Shown here in pieces: positions 25,370-33,246 of a stretch of 64,000 nucleotides of DNA; position 1 is the stretch's first letter, and each line of letters starts with the position of its first letter. Origin of the DNA: Niallia endozanthoxylica (GTDB lineage Bacteria > Bacillota > Bacilli > Bacillales > Cytobacillaceae); the NCBI RefSeq assembly GCF_008710145.1, contig NZ_VYKL01000025.1, forward strand, positions 62,001 to 126,000, given 5' to 3'. The notes beneath the pieces were generated by a model that saw only the letters and a program-made list of their open reading frames with translations, was not told where the DNA came from and searched no databases. The position numbers were made by a program, and so were the translations under genes.

Positions 25370-28057
25370 TTAACGAAGAAGTTGTAGAACTCCTTGTGGT
25401 TGTTGATTCGCTTGCTTTGCGACTGTGTCTTTCGAAATCACAGAATAGACTATATCTTCATCCATGTTTTCATGGAGCTGGGCACTTCGAACAGACTAGC
25501 TGCCCTACGAGATTCATAATCATAGCTTTTGCCTTAGACCGTGTTCTCTAGTCGTTGAACCTTCTCCACTCTTTCGAGACAGGAGCTTGGCTGCTGATTA
25601 TCCATTGTTTCATCTTCATCATTTTCAAACCTTCACACTTACCGTTTCCAATTACGTTGTGGTTGATGAAGCTTTAGGAAGTTCCAGCAATTCACCCAGT
25701 TATCCTCTAGCTCGTTACCAAGCTAGACGCCCTTCTTATCATTTATCTCAAGAGTTGTAACACTCCTTGAGGCGTTTGATTCGATTGAGCTAACATTGCT
25801 TGTGCTGCTTGTCCAAGAATGGAATTCTTTGTTTGTTCCATCATTTGTTTCGCCATCGTGCGAACATTTGCTTTCACAAATGACCAGACTATATCTTCAC
25901 CTTCTAGCAATCTAGTAAGGGTCGGGCACTTCGGATTCACAATGCTGATGGACATTGTTTCACCTACGGATTTCATCATCATGAGCTTAGCTTTTAGATG
26001 GTCTATCCTAGTCGTTGAACCTTCTCCAAAGTTTCCTCACAGGAGCTTGGCTGCTGATTGCCCAATCTTTTCTTTTTTTCAAACCATCACGCCTGCCGTT
26101 TCCAACTACGTTGTGGTAAGAAAAGCTCTAAGGGGTTTCCAGCAATTCACCCGATAATAATCTCTAGCCGTTACCAGCTAGGACGACTGTGCTTGTCACT
26201 ACACTAAGCAGCTAAAGCATAATCTACGTCACGGATACGAGATTCCGCAGCAGTTAAGTTTTCAGAAGATGTTCCTAAGTTGTTAATTGTGTGGTCTAAA
26301 CGGTTTTGGTATGCACCTAATTTAGAACGTTCTGCAGAAACTGATTCAATTGCATCATTGATAACATCAATCGCTGCACTAGCTTTATCATGAGAAGAAA
26401 CATCTAATGCCTTAAATGTACCAGTATTATTAGTTCCATCTGTTACATCTGTAGCAGTTGTATAAGATGCTGTTTTTCCAGATTTAGATTGTACTGTTGT
26501 ACCATCTTCACTAGCAACTTTTAATGCATCAGATGACGCACGCATGTCACGAACCTCAATTGTCATGCTTTGTCCAGCATTTGCACCAATTTGGAAGCTA
26601 GCAGAAAAACCGTTCCCTTCTCCTGTAGTTGTTGATACTTGAGGAGCAGTTGCTGATTCCTGACCAGCTTGTTGAGTTAATTCAATTGTAGACCCCGAAC
26701 CAGCGGCAGAATAATCTGCACTAAGTGTTGTATTTGATGCAATCGCTGCCCTAAAATTAGCCGCTGTGTCATCTGCATTTACACCGATTAATACACTAGT
26801 ACCTGCTGCAATTCCAGCATCGGCTACATCATCTGTGAATGTAATTTCCTGACCATCGATAGTAATACTATTTCCAGCTTCTTGTTGAGCAAGGTCAAAT
26901 GAGTAAACACCTGCGGTACCACCAGCTGCTGACAATGAAGCTGCACTAACATCACCTGTACCGTTAGCATCTTGCGATAATGTTACTGTTGCACCTGAAC
27001 CACTTGCAGTTAATCCAGAGAAAGACATAGCTCTAATAGCTGCAGCTTGGTCATCTGCTGTATCTGTTGCTAAGATACCAAATGCATCCCCAGAACCTGA
27101 ATTTGCTGCGTCAAGTGCTGCTTGGTCAGCATATACAGTAATAGTTTCTCCACCTACATCAATTGTTTCACCTGCTCCTAATGCAGTAGTAATATCAAAG
27201 CTAGTTGTTCCTTGGGTACCTGCACTTGCAGCATCACCATTTGCTGTTGCTCCAGTTGTTCCTGTCGTTGCAGTTCCAGCTGTCCCAGAGAAAGTAAAAG
27301 CTCCAGAACCTGGATTTGTTCCAGATACTGATGGTGTTAAAGTTGCAATGTCAGTTGTAGAAGAACCAGCTATATCTAAAGTAATAGTGATTGTTTTATT
27401 ATCATGGTCTACGGCAATTCCTTCTGTAGTGTCATCAGCTACAGTTAACGTGTATCCATCATATTGACTACCATATTCATCAGCAGTAATGGTTAAGCCA
27501 TCTACTGTTAAAGTGGAGTAAACATCAGAACCACCAGCTGCAACACCAAGTGTATTAGAAACACTACCAATAGCTCCAACTGCCGCACCAGCAGCCCCAG
27601 CGGTAGTCGTTGTTACACTAACCGCAGAAGTTTTTTCAACTCCACCATTTAATAACTTCTGAGTATTAAATTCAGTAGTATTACCAATTCGGTTAATTTC
27701 AGATGTTAATTGGTTGATTTCTTTTTGAATTTCTCCACGGTCTGTATCTGTGTTTGTATCGTTCGCTGCTTGTGTAGCTAGCTCTCGCATACGTTGAAGG
27801 ATGTCAGTAGTTTCACTTAAAGCTCCTTCAGCAGTTTGAATCATGGAATTCGCATCCTGGGCGTTGGCAGAAGCTTGGTCTAAACCACGTACTTGAGCTC
27901 TCATTTTTTCAGAGATTGCTAGACCTGCTGCATCATCCTTCGCACCATTAATACGAAGACCAGAAGATAATTTCTCCATTGAAGCTTGTTGTGCGTTGTT
28001 TGCATTACCCAACTGACGATACGTGTTCAACGCCGCAATATTATGATTAATTCTCAT
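25370..28057 (-). CDS. Flagellin (major-type, 649 residues), gene split by two group I introns
   Basis: Structural filament protein. Exons: 28057-26222, 25856-25788 and 25414-25370, joining in frame to 649 residues. D0/D1 termini are canonical ([82 protein letters not shown]). The long variable region is rich in Thr, Ser, Gly and Ala with several ITVY- and ITFTDD-type beta segments and no protease motif. I use the ATG at 28057, 8 nt after AAGGAGG; an upstream in-frame start would run through the leader hairpin. The gene directly follows csrA and has its own sigma-D promoter and a CsrA-type leader, so it is probably the main regulated flagellin. Confidence 0.88.
25415..25787 (-). ncRNA. Group I intron B2 (second intron of the 649-residue flagellin gene)
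   Basis: A 373-nt intron, sister of B1. 5' splice after GCU, 3' end CGCAAAG before CAAGCGAAT. P AATTGCTGGAA, Q ATAATCAGCAGCCAAGC, R GTTCAACGACTAGAG, S GATGAAGATATAGTCT, P2 TCTAGCT/AGCTAGA, P9 CTGTG/CACAG. The first 45 nt encode [14 protein letters not shown] plus stop (33 of 45 nt match the real last exon). So both unspliced and spliced messages end in a complete flagellin tail, differing only at the second, fifth and nearby residues. Confidence 0.85.
25857..26221 (-). ncRNA. Group I intron A2 (first intron of the 649-residue flagellin gene)
   Basis: A 365-nt intron at the same codon boundary as A1 (GTAGAT|TATGC to GCACG|ATGGCG). All core elements match A1: P GAATTGCTGGAAA, Q CAATCAGCAGCCAAGC, R TTCAACGACTAGG, S GAAGATATAGTCT, P2 CTAGC/GCTAG, P9 CATTTG/CAAATG. 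The small hairpin in the P1 extension (GCTGC with GTAGT here, GCAGT in A1) keeps pairing through a G.U change. An in-frame TAG lies early in the intron (26204-26206). Confidence 0.87.
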
Positions 28058-28065
28058 TTCATTTT

Positions 28066-28100
28066 CCTCCTTGAATGTCAGGCTCACTTCCCTGTGAACC
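28066..28100 (-). promoter_or_regulatory. Probable CsrA-binding leader of the 649-residue flagellin (hairpin plus Shine-Dalgarno site)
   Basis: Minus-strand GGUUCAC and GUGAGCC form a 7-bp stem presenting the loop AGGGAA (28081-28100), like a CsrA GGA hairpin. The Shine-Dalgarno AAGGAGG (28066-28072) offers a second GGA. B. subtilis hag is repressed by CsrA binding at two such sites, and csrA-fliW lie immediately upstream. A further hairpin, GGAATAAAG/CTTTATTCC, sits at 28116-28141. Confidence 0.65.
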
Positions 28101-28155
28101 ACTCAAATTTCAGAAGGAATAAAGTCGGCCGCCTTTATTCCCCCTTACATTTTTA

Positions 28156-28182
28156 TTATCGGAGGATGATAGGAACTGTTTA
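28156..28182 (-). promoter_or_regulatory. Sigma-D promoter of the 649-residue flagellin
   Basis: TAAA (28179-28182), 15 nt, then TCCGATAA (28156-28163) on the minus strand, one base from the sigma-D consensus. The -35 lies just after the csrA stop. Confidence 0.8.
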
Positions 28183-28194
28183 GCGTTTTAGAAA

Positions 28195-28428
28195 TTATTT
28201 TTTCAAATTCGATAGATTTTTTAGGTTACTTAATAGATTATTTACAGAAGCTGTTGCGGCTTTGTTTTCAGCTTGGATTTCTTCAAATAACTCCTGGCGT
28301 AAAATCTCCACATTCTTCGGTGCTTGAATGCCTATTTTCACTTGATCATTTGCTGTAGCTACAATGGTAATTTCAATATCATCGCCAACTCGGATCGTTT
28401 GGCCCTTTTTTCGTGACAGTACTAGCAT
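28195..28428 (-). CDS. csrA: Translational regulator CsrA
   Basis: A 77-residue RNA-binding protein that blocks flagellin translation by covering the ribosome binding site; FliW antagonises it. The start MLVLSRKKGQTIRVGDDIEI and the ITIVATANDQVKIGIQAPKNVEILRQEL core are diagnostic, including the RNA-binding edge residues near Leu4 and Arg at the C-terminal beta strand. Its tail (after EEIQAENKAATAS) is slightly longer than in B. subtilis. It begins 3 nt after the fliW stop with its ribosome site inside fliW, and is followed directly by the promoter of an intron-bearing flagellin. Confidence 0.97.
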   Translation of the reverse strand: MLVLSRKKGQTIRVGDDIEITIVATANDQVKIGIQAPKNVEILRQELFEEIQAENKAATASVNNLLSNLKNLSNLKK

Positions 28429-28431
28429 GGA

Positions 28432-28881
28432 TCATCGCCCCTTTGCAGTGACTGGTTCCTCTGCAAAGAGAGGATGTTTCGTTAAATAGTTTGTGTTGTT
28501 TAAAATAATTTGTCTGGCTTTATTGTTTGTTGTGTTAATAACTATAGGTGCTTGCAAATTTGCTGTTGATTGATTAAAAGGTTCCTTTGGTGTGATAATA
28601 ACGAAGACTTTGACATCCTTTTCCTGTTCAATTCCAAGACTTTCAACAATGGCATCATCAACTACAAAATCATAGTCCTTCTTGTAAAAGAACGGGTCTG
28701 TTGTGATAAATGCAATCTCCTCATTAACAGTGGATTGCAGCACTTGAAAAAGTCCGTCATCTGTCAGAGGAATAAGCACAAATCTCGTTTCATTTGGAAA
28801 TCCTGGAATTCCTTTTTCAAAACGCAAGATCTCTTCCTCGTTAATGTTCATTTCTCCATGATATTTTGTTCTAATCTTCAT
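28432..28881 (-). CDS. fliW: Flagellar assembly factor FliW
   Basis: A 149-residue protein that binds flagellin in the cytoplasm and, when flagellin is exported, binds and inhibits CsrA (partner switch). The family pattern ILRFEKGIPGFPNETRFVLIPL, then ITTDPFFYKKDYDFVVDD, and the C-terminal INTTNNKARQIIL are all present. Coupled to csrA with 3 nt between them. Unlike B. subtilis there is no yviE gene between flgL and fliW; instead a strong terminator precedes fliW, so fliW-csrA probably relies on a local promoter or read-through. Confidence 0.96.
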   Translation of the reverse strand: MKIRTKYHGEMNINEEEILRFEKGIPGFPNETRFVLIPLTDDGLFQVLQSTVNEEIAFITTDPFFYKKDYDFVVDDAIVESLGIEQEKDVKVFVIITPKEPFNQSTANLQAPIVINTTNNKARQIILNNTNYLTKHPLFAEEPVTAKGR

Positions 28882-28930
28882 CTCATCATGTCCTTCTATT
28901 ATGATTTTTATAGTATTCTCGATTTATCCT

Positions 28931-28966
28931 AAAAAAATCCCTATAGAGCACTCTCCATAGGGATTC
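28931..28966 (-). terminator. Terminator after flgL
   Basis: AATCCCTAT and ATAGGGATT form a perfect stem followed by TTTTTTTA on the minus strand. Confidence 0.88.
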
Positions 28967-28969
28967 AAT

Positions 28970-30109
28970 TCATCTTAAATAGTCCATTAATGTTGGTTGG
29001 ATTAGCTTAGCACCGACTGCTAATGATGCTTGATGTAAGCTTTGGGCAATCGTTAAGTCAATATAGACTTTTTCGAGGTCAATGTCTTCGTTTTCTGACA
29101 ATGTTTTTTTGGAGATGAGTTCCTGCTCCATAAGACGGTTTTGGACCAATTCGGCCCGGTTCGTTCTGGCTCCTAGTTCTGATCTAGTTGAAACGATGTT
29201 ATTAATCATTCTATCAATATATTCAAGTGATTGATTGACATCTGAACCACTTGAGCTAGGATCTATCAGCATTTTCTTTATCGACTCTATGCCGCTGAAC
29301 AGGTCCACTGAGAACGCATCCTGTGGGCGGATGTTAATGGCCATTTTGACGCCCTTCATGATTTCGATTTCCACATCTCCATTATTTGTTGAAGCGGCAT
29401 TTACATGGGAAATAATGACTTCATGATCTAATAATTTTTTCTCGACATTCCCTAATTCACCATCACGGTATTCAAGTTCTTCTTGATATTGATAGGTGAT
29501 TTCGCTTGTGGCTGGATCGACAATCATCTTTTCACCAGTGGATGAAACAAATGTATTACCGGATGCATCAGATGGGTCATGCTTAAATGTTTGACCTTTA
29601 TAACTGACTACATATCCCGTTTTATCATCCTGGGATAGAAATTTACCGTAATCCACACTGATTTGATTGAGATTGATTGGTTTTTTATTTGTATCCGTTC
29701 CGCTGAAAATATACGTATCTCCTACCTTTGTTTCGGCAAGTGTAGCTAGATGCTCCTGGAGGCTAGTGATTTCGTCAGCAATATTCTTTCTTGCTCCCGC
29801 ATCATAGCTGTCATTTGATGCCTGTACGGTCAACTCACGGACCCGCTGCAGAACCTGGGTTGCTTCATTAAGAGAAGAGTCCGCATTCTCAAGCCAGTTG
29901 AAACCTTCATTTAAGTTGCGTTTAAACTGTTCCACTTCAACTACCTGACTGCGGTAGTGCATCCCATTCATGGCAACCACTGGGTCATCTGACGGCTTTG
30001 TAATTTTCTTTCCAGACATCATTTGATCATTCAACGTTGTCAATCTATTATAATTTTGACTTAAATATTTAATATTATTATTGATAAGCATCCCTTGTGT
30101 GACACGCAC
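28970..30109 (-). CDS. flgL: Flagellar hook-filament junction protein FlgL (HAP3)
   Basis: A 379-residue junction protein that links the hook, via FlgK, to the filament. The flagellin-like N-terminus MRVTQGMLINNNIKYL, QMMSGKKITKPSDDPV, and the C-terminal segment DLEKVYIDLTIAQSLHQASLAVGAKLIQPTLMDYL are typical. It is longer than the 298-residue B. subtilis FlgL, with about 80 extra residues in the middle (around YGKFLSQDDKTGYVVSYKG). It follows flgK by 15 nt in the flgM-flgN-flgK-flgL operon. Confidence 0.95.
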   Translation of the reverse strand: MRVTQGMLINNNIKYLSQNYNRLTTLNDQMMSGKKITKPSDDPVVAMNGMHYRSQVVEVEQFKRNLNEGFNWLENADSSLNEATQVLQRVRELTVQASNDSYDAGARKNIADEITSLQEHLATLAETKVGDTYIFSGTDTNKKPINLNQISVDYGKFLSQDDKTGYVVSYKGQTFKHDPSDASGNTFVSSTGEKMIVDPATSEITYQYQEELEYRDGELGNVEKKLLDHEVIISHVNAASTNNGDVEIEIMKGVKMAINIRPQDAFSVDLFSGIESIKKMLIDPSSSGSDVNQSLEYIDRMINNIVSTRSELGARTNRAELVQNRLMEQELISKKTLSENEDIDLEKVYIDLTIAQSLHQASLAVGAKLIQPTLMDYLR

Positions 30110-30124
30110 GCTTAATCACCTACC

Positions 30125-31762
30125 TTATCTTCCTCCAACACCCATACCATTGATAATCTTATCAAGCATCTCATCAATTAATGTAATGTTGCGGGCAGCC
30201 GCGTTGTACGCATGCTGGAATTTAATCATATCGGTCATTTCTTCATCCAATGATACGGAACTCGTTGACATTCGCTGCTGATTAAGTGAATCCTTCAGTA
30301 CTCCCGCTACCTCAGACATGCGATTTGCCTGTGAGGCATTATCACCTAATGTCCCAATCATTCCCTGATAAAAGGTTTGAAGATTTGTCTGGTTACCGCC
30401 ATAATTCAGCACGGCATCCTTTACATCCGCCAGTGCAAGCGCATTGGTGCCATTTCCGATATAGGCTACCTCATCAACCGTCTTTTGCGCTGCAGCAATA
30501 TAGTCGACATCTTCTAGAATCTTATCTGCTACTTTAATATTAGCAGCTGCTCCTTTTACCCCTTCTGGTAAAGTGAAAAAATTCTGCTGGGTATCTGTTT
30601 CTGTACGGATTTCAATTGGACTCCATCCAGATTGATGCACCTTGTTAAACTCTGTCACAAAGGTATAGGCCATCGTATCTAAATCTGAGAGCATTCTATT
30701 GAATAAGCCTTCCACCTTACCTTCGCTCGTTTTATAGCCGTAGCCTTCCATATAGCCTCGCAGCTTTCCATTTGTATTGAACTTCGTTACATCTGTTAGT
30801 TGATAGACCGCTGCATTGCTTTCGTCAGCTTGCGCCTCCGTTAGTCCTTTAAAACCCGCTTCGGCATCCAGTTCAAAAAACTTAATGCTTGTCACAGGGC
30901 TGCCTAATTCCAGCCGGTTTTCATATTGAATATGAAAACCAATGGCTTTATTAGTCTCTGAATCTATTAACTTAATTGGCTTACTATTCTCATCTAGCAA
31001 AATATCTCCTTGAGGAGAAGCTAAATAGATATTCACAAGGCCTTCTGCATTTGGTGAAGTATGGCCGCTGCTGGATTTTGACTCCACTTTAATGTTTACC
31101 ATTGTTGATAATTCATCAAGGAGCCGATCGCGTTCATCATATAAATCATTTGGCAGCAGTCCATGAGGCTCTACATCACTAATTTGCTTATTGAGCATGT
31201 TAATTTGCCGGAGAACGGAATTAACATTATGTTCACTGTCTTTTATTTCATTTCGAAAGTTCTTTTGAACAGCCTGAAGGGAGCTTGATAAATAATTAAA
31301 TGTATCAGCCAAGGCGATTCCGCGCTGTCTTACTACCCGTCTTGCCCCATTATTTTGCGGCTGGGAAGCTAAGTCCTGCAAAGAATTCCAAAATTGATCA
31401 ATGGAACTCGCAAGCCCTGTTTGGGATGGCTCGTTCATAATCGATTCCATTTGCGACAGCTGTTCTGCTCTAGATTCCCAGTATCCTAGCTTACTAGTCT
31501 CATTACGAAGCTGCATATCCGTAAAAGAATCTCTTATTCTCTGAACATCGCCAACTTTGACACCTGACCCTATTTGGCCAGGTATCTGCGGGCGATTCAA
31601 ACTTGCTGCTGGATAGGGCTCTGTTGTTTGTAAGTTAACCCTTTGTCTTGTATAGCCTGGTGTATTGGCATTTGCAATATTATGGCCGGTTGTAAGTAAA
31701 GCAGCCTGCTGAGTGGTCATTGCCCTTCTTGCCGTTTCTAAACCGTGGAACGTCGAACGCAT
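30125..31762 (-). CDS. flgK: Flagellar hook-associated protein FlgK (HAP1)
   Basis: A 545-residue hook-filament junction protein exported through the flagellar type III system. The rod/hook-type N-terminus (STFHGLETARRAMTTQQAAL, TTGHNIANANTPGYTRQRV) and the C-terminal SVSLDEEMTDMIKFQHAYNAAARNITLIDEMLDKIINGMG are diagnostic. Length close to the B. subtilis protein (507). It lies 15 nt downstream of flgN, its likely export chaperone. Confidence 0.96.
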   Translation of the reverse strand: MRSTFHGLETARRAMTTQQAALLTTGHNIANANTPGYTRQRVNLQTTEPYPAASLNRPQIPGQIGSGVKVGDVQRIRDSFTDMQLRNETSKLGYWESRAEQLSQMESIMNEPSQTGLASSIDQFWNSLQDLASQPQNNGARRVVRQRGIALADTFNYLSSSLQAVQKNFRNEIKDSEHNVNSVLRQINMLNKQISDVEPHGLLPNDLYDERDRLLDELSTMVNIKVESKSSSGHTSPNAEGLVNIYLASPQGDILLDENSKPIKLIDSETNKAIGFHIQYENRLELGSPVTSIKFFELDAEAGFKGLTEAQADESNAAVYQLTDVTKFNTNGKLRGYMEGYGYKTSEGKVEGLFNRMLSDLDTMAYTFVTEFNKVHQSGWSPIEIRTETDTQQNFFTLPEGVKGAAANIKVADKILEDVDYIAAAQKTVDEVAYIGNGTNALALADVKDAVLNYGGNQTNLQTFYQGMIGTLGDNASQANRMSEVAGVLKDSLNQQRMSTSSVSLDEEMTDMIKFQHAYNAAARNITLIDEMLDKIINGMGVGGR

Positions 31763-31777
31763 CGTTCATTACCTCCG

Positions 31778-32281
31778 TTATGCATTTGAATCAAAAAGAG
31801 AGCGGCCAAACTGTTCATAGGATTGCTGACGATTAGGCCGCTCATAATTATAAGAATCTGTATCAGGATCAGGTGTTAACAAATCTAATGACATGTTCAC
31901 AAATGCCAGTGACTGCTGTAGCAGCTGTTGATTTAAGTCGTTTTGCCTCTTAATGAGATTGACCTGATATACTAATTTTGCCTGAAGTGCTGCTGCAAAC
32001 TCTTTTTCTTGCTCACTCATATAGGTTAGACAATCCCTCAAGCTTGGACCTTCCTTCGATATGGAAAAGGATTTTAGAAAAGAATCGGTATGATGCATTA
32101 ATTCTTTCTGTATGTCATTAATGGTTCTAGCCCATTTCCGTTCATCGTTTGTCATCGATCTTAGTGCATCTACTTTTCCGGATTTGATTACATCCGTCTT
32201 GAGCTTTGACTTTTCATAAAGATCTTCGTGCATCGACAGCAGCTGCTCTAACGCCATGATGATGTTTTTAGCTGACAAGAT
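31778..32281 (-). CDS. flgN: Flagellar export chaperone FlgN
   Basis: A helical cytoplasmic chaperone of about 167 residues for FlgK and FlgL (B. subtilis YvyG). It has the family pattern of a long N-terminal helix (ALEQLLSMHEDLYEKSKLKTDVI) and the conserved KSGKVDALRSMTNDERKWARTIND stretch; the Asn-rich tail is variable. I prefer the TTG at 32281, which gives normal spacing from AGGTTGGTG; a GTG 9 nt upstream would be too close to that site. Nine bases separate the flgM stop from the upstream candidate. Confidence 0.88.
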   Translation of the reverse strand: MLSAKNIIMALEQLLSMHEDLYEKSKLKTDVIKSGKVDALRSMTNDERKWARTINDIQKELMHHTDSFLKSFSISKEGPSLRDCLTYMSEQEKEFAAALQAKLVYQVNLIKRQNDLNQQLLQQSLAFVNMSLDLLTPDPDTDSYNYERPNRQQSYEQFGRSLFDSNA

Positions 32282-32299
32282 GTTCACCAACCTGTGTTA

Positions 32300-32566
32300 T
32301 TATTTCAAATCATCCCAGTATGAGTACATTTTTTTGGCTAGTTCCTGTGGATTGACTTTATATTCACCGGACTCAATTTTGTTTTTTAATTCATCGACCC
32401 TTTGCTGTCTTTCCGCTTCGTATTGGTTGGTTATCTGCATTTCTAATGCTTCTTTTGATATTTCAATTTTATCCTTTTGATTGACTGATTGTGCTTGGAG
32501 TTTTCCTATCTTATCAAGCTTGTTATAAGGATTCATGTTCACCGGTCTGAAATTATTGATTTTCAC
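32300..32566 (-). CDS. flgM: Anti-sigma-D factor FlgM
   Basis: An 88-residue inhibitor of sigma-D that holds late flagellar genes off until the hook-basal body is finished. The N-terminus MKINNFRPVNMNPYNK and the C-terminal sigma-binding helix (EAERQQRVDELKNKIESGEYKVNPQELAKKM) are typical. I use the GTG at 32566, 8 nt after AGAGAGG. A perfect sigma-D promoter lies 74 nt upstream, so FlgM is under feedback from its own target. Confidence 0.93.
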   Translation of the reverse strand: MKINNFRPVNMNPYNKLDKIGKLQAQSVNQKDKIEISKEALEMQITNQYEAERQQRVDELKNKIESGEYKVNPQELAKKMYSYWDDLK

Positions 32567-32639
32567 AAGATTCACCTCTCTTTATTCATTCCCCATTATT
32601 TGCTTACTATATAAGTTAGATTTAGCATTCTTGTTATTA

Positions 32640-32666
32640 ATATCGGCTATCTGTAAAAGTTTTTTA
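32640..32666 (-). promoter_or_regulatory. Sigma-D promoter of the flgM operon
   Basis: TAAA (32663-32666), 15 nt, GCCGATAT (32640-32647) on the minus strand: an exact consensus match. Confidence 0.9.
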
Positions 32667-32680
32667 GAAATAAGAGAAAA

Positions 32681-32712
32681 AAAGTACTACTGAACTAGAC
32701 TGTAGTACTTTA
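32681..32712 (-). terminator. Terminator after the YaaR-like gene
   Basis: AAGTACTAC pairs with GTAGTACTT; the stem starts at the stop codon and a T-rich tract follows. Confidence 0.75.
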
Positions 32713-33147
32713 GGTATAAATATTGATAAGCATCCCTTTAATTTCCCCGACTTTTTGCAGGATATCTAGACTTGAACGTTCTTTATCAAGGACTGTGTTG
32801 GTTAAGTCAATCAGCTTGCTGTCGATTTCTTTGACGATTTTATAGATTTTTGTACGGCCTCGGCGGTTAAAGCCCCGCTGCTCCTCAAGCTGAAGTCCGT
32901 TTTGCACCGCTTCATCCAAAAATTCCTTAACTAATTTTTTATATTTACGCAGATGATCGACTGTCCGCTTATCAGCTAGAACCTTCCCTTGGTCTTCAAT
33001 TTCTGCTACGAGTTTCGTTAGTTTTTCATAAACGACATTTGTCCGGCCTTTGGCCATGACTTCTTGAAAGGAGATGCTTTCAGTGGGTATGTCTTGCTTG
33101 CTTTTAATCCGTTCAAGACCCACTTTCCCGACTTTCTGAACATCCAT
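32710..33147 (-). CDS. YaaR family (DUF327) protein
   Basis: A 145-residue soluble helical protein of the YaaR/DUF327 family, of unknown function. SISFQEVMAKGRTNVVYEKLTKLVAEIEDQGKVLADKRTVDHLRKYKKLVKEFLDEA and RTKIYKIVKEIDSKLIDLTNTVL match the family. In B. subtilis yaaR lies near holB; here it sits between a flagellin and flgM, as does a YaaR paralogue in some motile bacilli, suggesting a flagellar role (inference). It has its own terminator. Confidence 0.8.
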   Translation of the reverse strand: MDVQKVGKVGLERIKSKQDIPTESISFQEVMAKGRTNVVYEKLTKLVAEIEDQGKVLADKRTVDHLRKYKKLVKEFLDEAVQNGLQLEEQRGFNRRGRTKIYKIVKEIDSKLIDLTNTVLDKERSSLDILQKVGEIKGMLINIYT

Positions 33148-33203
33148 GTTCTTCCCGCCTTTTCGTTTCGTTATAATCTGATGTTATATTAACATATTTT
33201 CAA

Positions 33204-33237
33204 AAGAAAAGAGAGGAGCTCTGTGGCCCTCTCCCTT
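33204..33237 (-). terminator. Terminator after the 677-residue flagellin
   Basis: GGGAGAGG and CCTCTCTTTT pair, with a T-rich tail on the minus strand. Confidence 0.78.
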
Positions 33238-33246
33238 CTGTATAAA

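Noticed and set aside
25743..25982. A 79-codon minus-strand frame ending in a flagellin tail
   Set aside because: Its first 42 codons lie inside the core of intron A2; only the end is exon 2 and the start of intron B2. It is not an independent gene.
22738..26221. The flagellin insertions as insertion sequences or group II introns
   Set aside because: No transposase or reverse transcriptase frame, no terminal inverted repeats or target duplications, and no domain V type hairpin; the group I core explains them.
23530..28102. The two flagellin frames ending in [11 protein letters not shown] as truncated pseudogenes
   Set aside because: Group I intron cores follow both, and splicing restores complete conserved C-termini in frame in each case.
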